Shown: positions 28,700-39,118, counted from the stretch's first letter. The stretch: DNA of 64,000 nucleotides from Peptococcaceae bacterium BICA1-7 (GCA_000802095.1 JUEB01000014.1:1-64000), one strand, 5' to 3'. The notes: a model not told the origin generated them from the letters alone. Program-made: numbers and translations.

Positions 28700-28728
28700 T
28701 TGCCTTTAAACAGTTTCCGTGCTATAAT
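28700..28728 (+). promoter_or_regulatory. rpsF operon promoter
   Basis: TTGCCT (28700-28705), exactly 17 bases, TATAAT (28723-28728), a strong sigma-A promoter about 80 bases before rpsF. The leader (about 28755-28800) folds into a GC-rich hairpin with CCG and GG segments in the place where Firmicutes carry the S6:S18-binding autoregulatory motif; that assignment is a guess. Confidence 0.75.
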
Positions 28729-28809
28729 ACTTTAGCCAAAATGGCTTGAATATCCCCCTGCTCCGTCCGCGTGGCGGGGCCTTAGTCCGTGGGGAGGAGG
28801 TGAATAGGA

Positions 28810-29097
28810 TTGCGTAAGTACGAAACTGTCTTTATTATCCGTCCTGATATGGAGGAGGAAAAGACCAACGAGGCCGTCGAGAAGTTCAAAACACTGATTG
28901 AAAAAAACGGTGGAGAGATTGCCAGCATTGACAAATGGGGAAAAAGAAGGCTGGCCTATGAAATTGACGGCGCCAAGGAAGGGGTCTACGTGGTATCCAG
29001 GTTTAATGCTGAGTCCGCTGCGGCCAGCGAACTGGACCGGGTCTTCAAAATTTCAGATGAGATAATACGCCACCTTATTATCCGCGAGGATGAGTAG
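28810..29097 (+). CDS. rpsF: 30S ribosomal protein S6
   Basis: A 95-residue ribosomal protein S6 with the family start [20 protein letters not shown] and the segment [26 protein letters not shown] at 28810 follows GGGGAGGAGGTG. S6 binds S18 in the platform of the 30S subunit. It is the first gene of rpsF-ssb-rpsR. Confidence 0.97.
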   Translation: MRKYETVFIIRPDMEEEKTNEAVEKFKTLIEKNGGEIASIDKWGKRRLAYEIDGAKEGVYVVSRFNAESAAASELDRVFKISDEIIRHLIIREDE

Positions 29098-29166
29098 CAG
29101 CCCGGCGCCCCGGTAACGGGGACAATCCCGGGGTTTTATAAAGAAAGTGCCAAGGCGGTGTGCTTA

Positions 29167-29610
29167 ATGTACAACAAGGTTATACTGATTGGCCGTTTGA
29201 CGGCGGACCCTGAACTAAGATTTACTCCCGGTGGAGTTCCAGTATCCAGGTTTACTCTGGCAGTAAACAGAAATTTTAGCAACAAGCAGGGAGATCGGGA
29301 CACTGACTTTATCGATGTGGTGGTGTGGAGGAATCTTGCCGAGACCTGCACCAACCACCTGAAAAAGGGGTATATGGCAGCAGTGGACGGACGGCTGCAG
29401 ATCCGGTCCTATGACGACAATCAGGGCATACGCCGCAAGGCTGCTGAAGTTATTGCAGAGAATGTCCGTTTTCTTGACCGTGGCAAGGAATCAAATTTTT
29501 CCCAGGGTCAGGGCGGGCAGTCTGCCGGAGGATACCGGCCCAAAAACAATAATAATGATGAAGACAATTTCAGCGAAGTCCCCTTTACAGAGGATGATAT
29601 ACCGTTTTAG
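29167..29610 (+). CDS. ssb: single-stranded DNA-binding protein
   Basis: A 147-residue SSB: N-terminal OB fold (MYNKVILIGRLTADPELRFT, FIDVVVWRNLAETC, about 1-106), a glycine/asparagine-rich linker and the acidic tip FTEDDIPF that recruits partner proteins. ATG at 29167 has AAGGCGGTG upstream; a GTG at 29158 would add three residues. The stop codon is fused to the first bases of a dispersed repeat. Confidence 0.97.
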   Translation: MYNKVILIGRLTADPELRFTPGGVPVSRFTLAVNRNFSNKQGDRDTDFIDVVVWRNLAETCTNHLKKGYMAAVDGRLQIRSYDDNQGIRRKAAEVIAENVRFLDRGKESNFSQGQGGQSAGGYRPKNNNNDEDNFSEVPFTEDDIPF

Positions 29611-29735
29611 CGGAAAGGGGACACACCTGCTGAAGTGAAGGTATTCCTTTGAGGACAGGAATGTCCCCGATCGGGGTGGACGCAACTGCTCATCAAAGGT
29701 GTTTCTCGTAGACAGGAATGTCCCCGATCGCGATG
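29610..29735 (+). repeat. dispersed palindromic repeat, copy D (with a partial second unit)
   Basis: Forward copy of the element at 4731: GCGGAAAGGGGACACACC...GAGGACAGGAATGTCCCCGATCGG (29610-29674), with one change in the first palindrome arm (GAGGACA). A partial second unit, GACAGGAATGTCCCCGATCG, follows at 29711-29730. The element begins at the ssb stop codon and interrupts the normally tight ssb-rpsR spacing. Confidence 0.83.
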
Positions 29736-29827
29736 GACATACGCTGAAAGATAGGGATTTCATTATTGACTGTAAGGTCCCCAACATTGAGTATAAGGTT
29801 TTGGGACTTAAAAGGAGGAATATATAG

Positions 29828-30058
29828 GTGAAACGTGAAAGGGGCCGCAGGGGTAAGAAAAGAGTCTGCGTCTTCTGCGTCGATAAACAGGAGGGCATAG
29901 ACTACAAGGATATCCCTCGCCTGAAAAAGTTCATAACGGAAAGAGGCAAAATATTGCCCCGCAGGATTTCAGGCAACTGCGCCAAGCACCAGCGGATGCT
30001 GACCATATCCATAAAAAGGGCCAGGAATATAGCCCTGCTGCCTTTTACATCCGAATAA
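29828..30058 (+). CDS. rpsR: 30S ribosomal protein S18 (zinc-binding form)
   Basis: A 76-residue ribosomal protein S18, including [21 protein letters not shown] and a normal C-terminus. The N-terminal half contains CVFC and later CAKH, the four ligands of the zinc-containing (C+) form of S18. GTG at 29828 follows AAAAGGAGG. It is the last gene of the operon, followed by a terminator. Confidence 0.96.
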   Translation: MKRERGRRGKKRVCVFCVDKQEGIDYKDIPRLKKFITERGKILPRRISGNCAKHQRMLTISIKRARNIALLPFTSE

Positions 30059-30085
30059 AAGATGCTGCTGTCTGCAGTAGTTTGT

Positions 30086-30127
30086 CAAGCCTCTGGATTA
30101 TAACGGTCCAGGGGCTTGTTATTATTA
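30086..30127 (+). terminator. terminator of the rpsF-ssb-rpsR operon
   Basis: Stem CAAGCC(T)CTGGA / TCCAG(G)GGCTTG with loop ttataacgg, followed by TTATTATTAT. Confidence 0.75.
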
Positions 30128-30257
30128 TGAGCTTATTGCAAGTACAGTCCTTTTTTGCTTTGACAAAAAGAAAATAATAGGATAAACTACTTCACAAAAC
30201 TCCTTCCCCTATGATAAGGAACATAATGAGGACGCAAACAAAAGCTTATTGTACTGT

Positions 30258-30369
30258 CTGTCAGCCTGCATCCGGAAGGAAGCTTTTTTTATAACGCTTA
30301 GGAAATTACAGTTCTCCTGAAGTTTCCCACTTTCCGTTAAGAGCGTTTCAAAAAAGCTTCCTCTGACAG
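30258..30369. repeat. long imperfect inverted repeat in the rpsR-mazG gap
   Basis: The 470-base gap after rpsR holds no gene but a long imperfect hairpin. CTGTCAG (30258-30264) pairs with CTGACAG (30363-30369). AGGAAGCTTTTTTTATAACG (from 30277) and the GCTTAGGAAA that follows pair with TTTCCGTTAAGAGCGTTTCA and AAAAAGCTTCCTC (30331-30363). The loop is about 25 bases (ttacagttctcctgaagtttcccac). It could be a decayed mobile palindromic element, a structured leader of the next operon or a small RNA; a terminator-like hairpin follows at 30384. Confidence 0.6.
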
Positions 30370-30383
30370 CATTCAAGTAGGGC

Positions 30384-30406
30384 AAGCACTATTGGTGCTT
30401 TTTTAT
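30384..30406 (+). terminator. terminator-like hairpin before the MazG-like gene
   Basis: Stem AAGCAC-tattg-GTGCTT followed by TTTTATTTTA. No plus-strand gene ends here, so it would stop a leader or small RNA made from the region of the long inverted repeat. Confidence 0.6.
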
Positions 30407-30529
30407 TTTATAGACATCCTCTCCACAAAGGGCAATAAATAACAGCCTGACCTGAAGGCTTAAGGGGAGGAAAAAAAGGTCCGGCTGAAGAATAGTGATA
30501 AGTCTTTTCATGATCCGGAGGTATTTTTT

Positions 30530-30847
30530 ATGTTTCAGGGCAGCAGCGAGTCCGATGTGGCAAAAAACATCAAGGTGGTGGAGTGGCTTAAGGCCGACCT
30601 TATTTCCTCACTGTCCGCCCTGTACAAGGGTATGCTGCGGGCCAGCGAGGAAAGGCTTTTAGACGCCCTTTCAGGTATAATTGTCACCTGCTATGTGCTG
30701 GGAAGGCGGCTGGGCTATAATTTTTCCAAGGTGGATGTTGCCGTGGAGGCCAAGCTGCGGCAGGGAATAAAGGACTCTCACGAGGTTGAAAAGTGGTATG
30801 GAGACCTGTCTCTGCTTTTAGCCTACCTGGTTGACCGGAAGAGGTGA
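30530..30847 (+). CDS. MazG-like family protein
   Basis: A 105-residue, all-helical protein of the MazG-like family (all-alpha NTP pyrophosphatase fold). Clear stretches are NIKVVEWLKADLISSLSALYKGM and DALSGIIVTCYVLGRRLGYNFSKVDVAV. The classic MazG metal-binding E-x-x-E motif is not complete, so enzymatic activity is uncertain. ATG at 30530 follows CCGGAGG. It precedes yybS and rplI, an arrangement found in related Peptococcaceae. Confidence 0.75.
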   Translation: MFQGSSESDVAKNIKVVEWLKADLISSLSALYKGMLRASEERLLDALSGIIVTCYVLGRRLGYNFSKVDVAVEAKLRQGIKDSHEVEKWYGDLSLLLAYLVDRKR

Positions 30848-30854
30848 TTCCGTG

Positions 30855-31844
30855 ATGACAGCTTTTAATGGCAAGATACGCATCTTCTCAGTTTATACTG
30901 CCGTCCTTGTTATAATGGCCCTGGCGGCAGTATACATCCCACTGTTTTATATCGTGGCGGTTCTGTTAATGCCCCTGCCTCTGGCCCTGCTGATATGCAG
31001 GCTTGATCTCAGGTATAGCCTGGCAGCACTGCTGCTTACCGGCGCAGCGCTTTTTATGGTGACCGGACATTTACAGATTGTTTTGCTAATCACCCTCCAG
31101 ACCGGCCCCCTGGGCATACTGCTGGGCCTTCTCTTTAAAAACGGGGTCACGGCGGGCAGGTCACTGGTGGTGGCTATTGGCATGGCCGTGATGATCACAG
31201 GGGCAGCCTTTGGGCTGATGTATTTTTTGACCGGGGTCAGCCCCTTTGCCCCTGATCAGGTGGACCACAGCATGTTTGACCAAATGAGGAGGGAAATAGC
31301 AGATCTGTCCGCACAAGGAATGAACCCGGATAATATAAAGGAACTGGATTTGGTGGTGGACCGGGTAGAAGCAGTCTGGCCGGTGCTGGCCGTAGCTTCC
31401 ACCATCATCTGGATAATGGTATCGACTTTCTTTACCTATTCAGTGACCCGGCGCTCTTTGGCCCGTTTGGGATTTCAAGTCCCTCCAGCTGTTCCTTTTT
31501 CCCGGTGGAGGTTTCCCTGGTATATTATCTGGGGAGTGATTGCCGGACTTGCCCTTAGGCTGGCCGGGGACGAGTTCGGGTCAGCCGGAATGACCCAGGC
31601 GGGCAATATCATATTGTGGGTTGCCGGATTTATAATGGCGGTGCTGGGGGCAGCGGTTGCCGGCTTCTACCTGAAAAAGTGGCTGTCCTCCCGGGCAGCC
31701 AGGCTGATGGTGGTGGCAGGGCTGATTATTTTTGCGCATATAACTGTGGTTGTCCTGGTAACAATGGGGCTTACAGATACCATTTTAAATATTCGCCGGT
31801 TATCCCCGGATGGCCGAACACCGGAGGAGGAAGAAAAAAGATGA
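30855..31844 (+). CDS. yybS: DUF2232 (YybS) membrane protein
   Basis: A 329-residue membrane protein of the YybS/DUF2232 family with about eight hydrophobic segments (MALAAVYIPLFYIVAVLLMP, LVVAIGMAVMITGAAFGLMY and others) and a polar loop at about 140-180. It belongs to the conserved yybS-rplI pair. ATG at 30855 and GTG at 30852 both lie after AGAGGTGAT; the stop overlaps the rplI start as ATGA. Function unknown, though relatives resemble S-components of transporters. Confidence 0.88.
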   Translation: MTAFNGKIRIFSVYTAVLVIMALAAVYIPLFYIVAVLLMPLPLALLICRLDLRYSLAALLLTGAALFMVTGHLQIVLLITLQTGPLGILLGLLFKNGVTAGRSLVVAIGMAVMITGAAFGLMYFLTGVSPFAPDQVDHSMFDQMRREIADLSAQGMNPDNIKELDLVVDRVEAVWPVLAVASTIIWIMVSTFFTYSVTRRSLARLGFQVPPAVPFSRWRFPWYIIWGVIAGLALRLAGDEFGSAGMTQAGNIILWVAGFIMAVLGAAVAGFYLKKWLSSRAARLMVVAGLIIFAHITVVVLVTMGLTDTILNIRRLSPDGRTPEEEEKR

Positions 31845-32287
31845 AGGTGGTTTTACTTCAGGATGTTAAGGGACAGGGTAAAAAGGGTGATATAGTAACA
31901 GTGGCTGAAGGCTATGCCAGGAATTTTCTTATCCCCAGGAACCTGGCCGTGGTGGCTTCTGAAAGCAAGTTAAAAGAGCTTTCCGACCAAAAGGCCTCCC
32001 TGGCCAGGAAAAAGGAAAAGGCCGAGGATGAGGCCCGTCTTATGGCAGCACAGATGGAAGGGCTCAAGGTGATTGTCAAAACAAAGGCGGGGGAAGGCGG
32101 AAGGCTTTTCGGCGCGGTAAATAACAAGGACATTTCAGAGCGCCTGGCCGCCCAGCATGGTATTGATATTGATAAAAAGAAAATTATTCTTAAGGAGCCC
32201 ATCAAGACCCAGGGGGAATTTCCCGTCAACATAAGGCTTCATCCGTCCGTACAGGCCAGTATAAATGTAGTGGTGCAGGGAGAGTAA
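31841..32287 (+). CDS. rplI: 50S ribosomal protein L9
   Basis: A 148-residue ribosomal protein L9: N-terminal domain MKVVLLQDVKGQGKKGDIVT and GYARNFLIPRNLAV, a long charged connecting helix (about 42-75) and a C-terminal RNA-binding domain with GRLFGAVNNKDI and IKTQGEFPVNIRLHPSV. The start at 31841 overlaps the yybS stop; a much longer in-frame extension upstream lies inside yybS and is spurious. Confidence 0.97.
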   Translation: MKVVLLQDVKGQGKKGDIVTVAEGYARNFLIPRNLAVVASESKLKELSDQKASLARKKEKAEDEARLMAAQMEGLKVIVKTKAGEGGRLFGAVNNKDISERLAAQHGIDIDKKKIILKEPIKTQGEFPVNIRLHPSVQASINVVVQGE

Positions 32288-32314
32288 GCTCAAAAGAATG
32301 AACATTGGGTCAGT

Positions 32315-32506
<192 letters not shown>

Positions 32507-32549
32507 GACCGGGGGTATTACCCTCAAGCAAAAGATAGCGAAAGGGGTT

Positions 32550-34493
32550 ATGGCTTTGAAAGTGTTCCTGGAAAAGATAAAGGGCAGCATAAAAAACAAT
32601 CCTCCCGGGGGCAGTTTGCAGGGACAGGCCCAGATCGCCAAGCAGGTCAACGCACTGTATGGGCTGGTCTCAAACCTGTATGGGCCTGACCGGCTGGTTC
32701 TCCGGGCAGGTAAATTGAACGCCCTGCAGCTCATGAGGTCCGAAAGGATCGAGGAGAGGGTGCTGGCCTTGCAAAAACTGGTTTTTGAGGATCCTACCCT
32801 GGACAGCGTCCCCACCCCGGAGGAGGTTCCCGGGGTGCTTCAGAAGCTTGAGGATGAAATTGCCGATATAGTGGCCCGGCGCACCGTGGAAGACGAGATA
32901 GAAAGAAAAGTGAATGAAAAGCTCCAGGCCAAGCATGAGGACTATGTGCGGGAAATAAGGATGCAGGTGGTCAAGGAGAATGCCGGCATCGAAAATGCCC
33001 AAACTCTAAAAAAACTGGCCCTCCTGGAGAAGCTGGAACTGAGAAACCTTACCCGGTCGGCTATGGATATACTTCGCCCCTGCAGCTTCGATGAAATAGT
33101 GGGGCAGGAAAGGGCCATAAAGGCTCTTCTGGCCAAGCTGGCCACACCGTATCCCCAGCATATTCTTCTCTATGGACCTCCGGGGGTAGGTAAAACAACA
33201 GCAGCCAGGCTGGCCCTGGAAATGTCCAGGCAGCTGGAGGGGAACCCCTTTTCTGCAGACGCCCCCTTTGTGGAGGTGAACGGCACCACTCTGCGCTGGG
33301 ACCCCCGGGAGGTTACCAACCCCTTGCTGGGGTCTGTGCATGATCCCATATACCAGGGGGCCCGCAAGGACCTGGCCGAAGGGGGAGTACCGGAGCCCAA
33401 GCCGGGTCTGGTCACCGACGCCCAGGGGGGTGTGCTTTTTATTGACGAGATAGGGGAAATGGACCCCATACTTCAGAACAAGCTGCTAAAAGTGCTGGAG
33501 GACAAGAGGGTTTTCTTCAGCTCGGCCTACTATGACCCACATGACAACAATGTGCCCCAGTACGTGAAAAAGCTGTTTGAAGAGGGGGCCCCAGCTGATT
33601 TTATACTGATTGGGGCCACCACCAGGGACCCGGAAGAAATCAATCCGGCCATAAGGTCCCGCTGCGCCGAGGTGTTTTTTGAGCCGCTTACCCCGGTGGA
33701 CATAAAGTCCATAGTTGTTCAGGCGGCTGATAAGCTGAAGGTGGCCATGGATGATCATGTGGCCGAAATAATTGGCCAGTACACCATTGAGGGGCGCAAG
33801 GCGGTAAATATTCTTTCCGATGCCTACGGGCTATCCTGGCGGAACTGCAACGGCTCCGATAATGGCATAGTAATTACTCCTGAGGAAGTCTATGAGGTGA
33901 CCCAGTCAGGACGGCTCACCCCTTACGTTTTCAAGAAGGCCTCGGATAAGTCCGAGGTGGGCAAGATTTTCGGCCTTGGGGTGCACGGCTTTCTAGGATC
34001 GGTCATTGAAATAGAGGCGGTGGCCTTTCCCTCCCGGATCAGGGGCAAGGGGGGCATAAGGTTTAACGATACCGCCGGCAGCATGGCCAAGGACTCGGTT
34101 TTTAACGCTGCCTCGGTATTCAGGAAGATTACCGGGGAAGACCTCCACAATTATGATGTGCATATAAATATTGTGGGAGGGGGAAAGATAGACGGTCCCT
34201 CGGCAGGAACGGCCATTTTCCTGGCGCTGTACAGCGCTATTCAAAATAAGCCTATTCCCCAGGATATCGCCGTTACCGGAGAGCTCTCCATACAGGGCAG
34301 GATAAGGGCTGTAGGGGGAATTCCGGAAAAAATATACGGAGCCAGGCAGGCCGGGATAAAAAAGGTTCTGGTGCCTGCAGACAACAGCAAGGATGCTCCC
34401 ACGGATCTCAAGGGGATAGTGGTATCGCCGGTGCTGGCGGTGGAGGAAGTTTTGGAAGCAATTTTTACCGGTAAGCCCCGGCTGATTAACTAA
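32550..34493 (+). CDS. lonC: Lon family ATP-dependent protease LonC
   Basis: A 647-residue LonC-type protease. The N-terminal region (about 1-170) is helical and lacks the classical Lon substrate domain. The AAA+ module follows with Walker A LLYGPPGVGKTTAARLA, Walker B GGVLFIDEIGEMD and sensor region RDPEEINPAIRSRCAEVFFE. The C-terminal Lon protease domain has the catalytic Ser in KIDGPSAGTAIFLALYS and Lys in VGGIPEKIYGARQAGIKKV. Both catalytic residues are kept. The position between rplI and dnaB is typical of Clostridia. ATG at 32550 is used. Confidence 0.93.
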   Translation: MALKVFLEKIKGSIKNNPPGGSLQGQAQIAKQVNALYGLVSNLYGPDRLVLRAGKLNALQLMRSERIEERVLALQKLVFEDPTLDSVPTPEEVPGVLQKLEDEIADIVARRTVEDEIERKVNEKLQAKHEDYVREIRMQVVKENAGIENAQTLKKLALLEKLELRNLTRSAMDILRPCSFDEIVGQERAIKALLAKLATPYPQHILLYGPPGVGKTTAARLALEMSRQLEGNPFSADAPFVEVNGTTLRWDPREVTNPLLGSVHDPIYQGARKDLAEGGVPEPKPGLVTDAQGGVLFIDEIGEMDPILQNKLLKVLEDKRVFFSSAYYDPHDNNVPQYVKKLFEEGAPADFILIGATTRDPEEINPAIRSRCAEVFFEPLTPVDIKSIVVQAADKLKVAMDDHVAEIIGQYTIEGRKAVNILSDAYGLSWRNCNGSDNGIVITPEEVYEVTQSGRLTPYVFKKASDKSEVGKIFGLGVHGFLGSVIEIEAVAFPSRIRGKGGIRFNDTAGSMAKDSVFNAASVFRKITGEDLHNYDVHINIVGGGKIDGPSAGTAIFLALYSAIQNKPIPQDIAVTGELSIQGRIRAVGGIPEKIYGARQAGIKKVLVPADNSKDAPTDLKGIVVSPVLAVEEVLEAIFTGKPRLIN

Positions 34494-34506
34494 ATAAGCA
34501 ATGGTC

Positions 34507-34538
34507 AAAAAAAGCGCCTTAAAGGGGCGCTTTTTTTG
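34507..34538 (+). terminator. terminator after lonC
   Basis: Stem AAAAGCGCC-ttaaag-GGGCGCTTTT followed by TTTT; strong and nearly symmetrical. Confidence 0.87.
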
Positions 34539-34539
34539 A

Positions 34540-34571
34540 CAGCTGTCAGCTATCAGCCGTCAGCAATCAGT
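34540..34571 (+). repeat. heptamer repeat arm F2 (TCAGNNN units)
   Basis: A single arm, TCAGCTATCAGCCGTCAGCA and one more unit, with the same seven-base period as F1 at 22717. No opposite arm is seen before dnaB, so it is a solo or truncated copy. Confidence 0.6.
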
Positions 34572-34686
34572 AACCAAATTAATGGGGACATGTCGTAGTC
34601 CTCTGATGCCTGCCTCTTAAAAGGAGGATTTATGTCCGGGATTGTATAAATTATAGAGTTGTAATTTTAGGGATGTGATACTGTTG

Positions 34687-36012
34687 ATGGACAAGGTTGC
34701 CCCTCAGAATATAGATGCCGAACAGTCGGTGCTGGGCGCTCTTTTTGTGGAAAGGGATGCCCTGTACAGGGTGGCCAGGTTTTTAAAGGTTGAAGACTTT
34801 TACCTGGAAAGCCACAGGCTTATCTATAAGTCCTTTTTGGACCTTGACGAGTCCGGTGTGCCCCCGGACATGGTTACCATAACAGATATATTAAGGCAGC
34901 AGGGAAGCCTGGAAAAGGTTGGTGGGGCCACCTATGTGGCCTCCCTGGCGGCGCTGTCGCCAACGGCGGCAAATATTGAGCACTATGCCAGGATAATAGA
35001 GGAAAAGTCCCTGCTGCGCAGCCTTATTACCATGGCCAACCGTATTGCAGGGATGGGGTATGAGGGTGGGGAAGAGGCCGAAAAGCTAATTGACGAGGCC
35101 GAGAATATGCTTTTGGAGCTCAGCTCCAGAAGATCCACCGCAGGATTCAGCCCCATAGACAGGATACTGGTGGAAATATTCAGGGTTATTGAGGAAAGGT
35201 ACCGGAATAAGGGAAAAACCTCCGGGATACTGACCGGCTTTAAAGACCTGGATAGACTGCTGTGCGGCATGCAGCCCGGTGACCTGATCATTGTGGCCGG
35301 GAGGCCCGCCATGGGCAAAACCAGTTTCGGCATGACCATGGCCCACCAGGCCGCTGTACAGAACGGGGTGCCCACGGCGGTATTCAGCCTTGAAATGTCC
35401 AGGGCCCAGCTGGTTCAGAGGGTGCTTTGCGCCGAGGCCATGGTGGACATGCAGAGGGTGCGCAGCGGATATCTTTCAGACGTGGACTGGAACAAGCTGG
35501 CCGAATCGGCCGCCAAGCTTACCAGGACCCCCCTTTTTATAGATGACTCACCCGGCCTTTCGGTGCGGCAGGTGCGGGCAAAGGCCCGCCGGCTTAAGGC
35601 TGAAAAAGGCCTGGGACTGATCGTAATAGACTACCTGCAGCTGATGCAGGGCTCTTCGCGAACTGAAAACCGCCAGCAGGAGATAGCGGACATTTCCAGG
35701 TCCTTAAAGGCAATGGCCAAGGATCTTGAGGTGCCGGTGGTGGCTCTGGCCCAGCTCAGCCGGTCGGTGGAGCAGAGGGACAAGAAAAGGCCGATCATGT
35801 CAGACCTGAGGGAGAGCGGCAGCCTGGAGCAGGACGCCGATGTGGTTATGTTTATATATAGGGAGGAGTACTACAAGCCTGACACCGAAAAGAAAGCTAT
35901 AGCAGAAATAATAGTGGCCAAGCAGAGAAACGGCCCCACCGGATCGGTGGACCTGGCCTTCCTGAAAGAATACACCCGCTTTATGAACCTGGAGAGGTCA
36001 GAAGAGGGATAA
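34687..36012 (+). CDS. dnaB: replicative DNA helicase DnaB
   Basis: A 441-residue RecA-fold hexameric replicative helicase (DnaC in Bacillus naming). The N-terminal domain begins PQNIDAEQSVLGALFVERDA and a linker helix follows. Walker A is VAGRPAMGKTSFGMTMAHQA and Walker B is LGLIVIDYLQLMQG. The arginine-finger region KRPIMSDLRESGSLEQDADV is intact, with no intein. ATG at 34687 gives the usual start; GTG at 34675 lacks a well-spaced ribosome binding site. Confidence 0.97.
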   Translation: MDKVAPQNIDAEQSVLGALFVERDALYRVARFLKVEDFYLESHRLIYKSFLDLDESGVPPDMVTITDILRQQGSLEKVGGATYVASLAALSPTAANIEHYARIIEEKSLLRSLITMANRIAGMGYEGGEEAEKLIDEAENMLLELSSRRSTAGFSPIDRILVEIFRVIEERYRNKGKTSGILTGFKDLDRLLCGMQPGDLIIVAGRPAMGKTSFGMTMAHQAAVQNGVPTAVFSLEMSRAQLVQRVLCAEAMVDMQRVRSGYLSDVDWNKLAESAAKLTRTPLFIDDSPGLSVRQVRAKARRLKAEKGLGLIVIDYLQLMQGSSRTENRQQEIADISRSLKAMAKDLEVPVVALAQLSRSVEQRDKKRPIMSDLRESGSLEQDADVVMFIYREEYYKPDTEKKAIAEIIVAKQRNGPTGSVDLAFLKEYTRFMNLERSEEG

Positions 36013-36020
36013 CCAATATG

Positions 36021-36050
36021 TTGACACAATGGTGATTCTGGTGTTAAACT
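36021..36050 (+). promoter_or_regulatory. candidate promoter after dnaB
   Basis: TTGACA (36021-36026), 18-base spacer, TAAACT (36045-36050), about 160 bases before the FAD-dependent dehydrogenase gene. Confidence 0.5.
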
Positions 36051-36206
36051 TTATATGTTTGAAAAAGAACAGTTGGTTAATTTAAAAAGCCAAAATGTTT
36101 TAAACTCAAAGTTCCCGGCAGTGTCGGCGGATATTTGAGGTTTTTTTGTGTGCTCACCATTGCGTGCAGGGATACCTGTGGCTAAATAGGAGCGGGGGGA
36201 AAAACT

Positions 36207-37598
36207 TTGTCCGAAAAATTTGATGTAATTATAGTGGGAGCCGGGCCTGCAGGGATATTTACTGCCATCGAACTCATTAAAAAGAGAAAAAACACCAGAA
36301 TATTGATAGTGGAAAAAGGTAGGGACATTAATAAGAGGGTCTGTCCCTCCAAAGAAAAAAATGTCAGCTGCTTTAACTGCAGCCCCTGCTCAATTGTGTG
36401 TGGCTGGGGGGGCGCCGGTGCGTACAGTGACGGCAAGCTTACCCTTTCTACAGAAATAGGGGGCAGCCTGGAAATGTACCTTGGCGAGGCTGCCCTGTCG
36501 GGTCTTATTGATTATGTGGACGGAATCTATCTTGAATTCGGAGCTCCCGATGCTGTTTTTGGACTGGAGCACAAGGAAGAAATACAGGCTTTCAAGCGCA
36601 AGGCCACCCAGTCCGAGCTTAAGCTCATTCCGGTTCCTATAAGGCACCTGGGGACCGGCCGGTGTATGGAAATACTGAGCCAGATGAAAGACTATCTGGT
36701 GGCCAGTGGGGTGGAAGTGCGCACCGACTGCCGGGTGGAAAGCGTTTTCAGGGATGGAGAAGGAGCCGTGGGCGGTATTGTTGTAGCCGGCGGTGAAAAA
36801 ATATACGGCAGGAATGTTATACTTGCCCCAGGGAGAGAAGGGTCCCAGTGGCTTTCCGGACTGGCCAGGGACCTCGATATAAAGACCGAGGTCAACCCGG
36901 TGGATATAGGTGTGCGGGTGGAACTGCCTGCAGAAATAATGGAGCCCCTGACAAGAGTTTTTTATGAGGCTAAATTTATATATCATTCCAAAACCTTTGA
37001 TGACAAGGTGCGCACCTTTTGCATGAACCCTTATGGAGAGGTTGTTCTGGAGAACAATGACGGCCTGGTTACCGTAAACGGCCACTCTCACGCATATAAA
37101 AAGACAGGTAATACCAACTTTGCGGTGCTGGTGAGCAAAACCTTCACCGAGCCATTTAAAGAGCCCATCTCATACGGAAAATACGTGGCCAGCCTGGCCA
37201 ATCTGCTGGGTGGAGGAGTTATAGTACAGCGTCTGGGAGACCTGGTGGGCGGCCAGAGGACTACGGTCAGCAGGCTTAACAAATGCCTTACAGTGCCCAC
37301 TCTGACCGAGGCCACACCTGGAGACTTAAGCCTGGTCTTTCCCTACAGGCATCTGGTGGCCATTGTGGAAATGCTCAAGGCGCTTGATGCTATTGCTCCC
37401 GGGGTATACTCCAGATACACACTGCTTTACGGGGTGGAAGTGAAATTCTACTCCTCCAGGCTTACACTAAGCACCTGCCTGGAGACCCCTATAAGGAATC
37501 TTTTCGCCAGTGGTGACGGGGCAGGTGTTACCAGGGGGCTGGCCCAGGCCTCTGCGGCCGGGGTAGTGGTGGCCCGGGAGATAATTAAAAGACTGTAA
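36207..37598 (+). CDS. FAD-dependent dehydrogenase (COG2509-like)
   Basis: A 463-residue flavoprotein. The N-terminal Rossmann FAD motif is DVIIVGAGPAGIFTAIELI, with a Cys-rich patch CPSKEKNVSCFNC...CSIVCGWGGAGAYSDGKL at about 49-80. The C-terminal FAD motif is NLFASGDGAGVTRGLAQASAAG. This architecture is typical of COG2509 'uncharacterised FAD-dependent dehydrogenases' in Firmicutes. The four or more clustered cysteines could hold a metal or take part in thiol chemistry. TTG at 36207 follows AGGAGCGGGGGG. Substrate unknown. It stands alone between dnaB and purA. Confidence 0.87.
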   Translation: MSEKFDVIIVGAGPAGIFTAIELIKKRKNTRILIVEKGRDINKRVCPSKEKNVSCFNCSPCSIVCGWGGAGAYSDGKLTLSTEIGGSLEMYLGEAALSGLIDYVDGIYLEFGAPDAVFGLEHKEEIQAFKRKATQSELKLIPVPIRHLGTGRCMEILSQMKDYLVASGVEVRTDCRVESVFRDGEGAVGGIVVAGGEKIYGRNVILAPGREGSQWLSGLARDLDIKTEVNPVDIGVRVELPAEIMEPLTRVFYEAKFIYHSKTFDDKVRTFCMNPYGEVVLENNDGLVTVNGHSHAYKKTGNTNFAVLVSKTFTEPFKEPISYGKYVASLANLLGGGVIVQRLGDLVGGQRTTVSRLNKCLTVPTLTEATPGDLSLVFPYRHLVAIVEMLKALDAIAPGVYSRYTLLYGVEVKFYSSRLTLSTCLETPIRNLFASGDGAGVTRGLAQASAAGVVVAREIIKRL

Positions 37599-37620
37599 AT
37601 ATGCTTATTTGAAATTCTAT

Positions 37621-37797
37621 GCGGTCGGAATTCAGAAGTCAGAATACAGAAGTCAGAATTTTGAGCGTCTAAGCTTTTATGGCCGGTTTTAAGCGGTAAA
37701 AGTCAGTCATAATGGTGAATACCCCTTATTATTCAGGCTGTTAAGGAATGCTTTCTCATTTTTGGATTCTGACTTCTGAATTCTGGATTCCGACCGG
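37621..37797. repeat. heptamer-armed inverted repeat H (CAGAAGT/CAGAATN units)
   Basis: Ends are perfect inverted repeats GGTCGGAAT (37623) and ATTCCGACC (about 37787-37795). Inside, the left arm is TTCAGAAGTCAGAATACAGA and on to 37660, in seven-base steps, and the right arm is ATTCTGACTTCTGAATTCTG. The core of about 100 bases has no open frame and includes GAATACCCCTTA, the inverse of the GGGGTATTC motif in G1. It lies directly before purA. Confidence 0.8.
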
Positions 37798-37811
37798 AAA
37801 GAAATGCCTAG

Positions 37812-39107
<1,296 letters not shown>

Positions 39108-39118
39108 TATTACTAATG

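Noticed and set aside
30200-30300. Possible cyclic di-GMP (GEMM) riboswitch suggested by GAGGACGCAAA
   Set aside because: The tetraloop, receptor and flanking conserved segments of the motif are not present; only the short string matches.
31616-31840. Longer N-terminal extension of L9
   Set aside because: The extension overlaps yybS out of frame; the standard L9 start MKVVLLQDV is at 31841.
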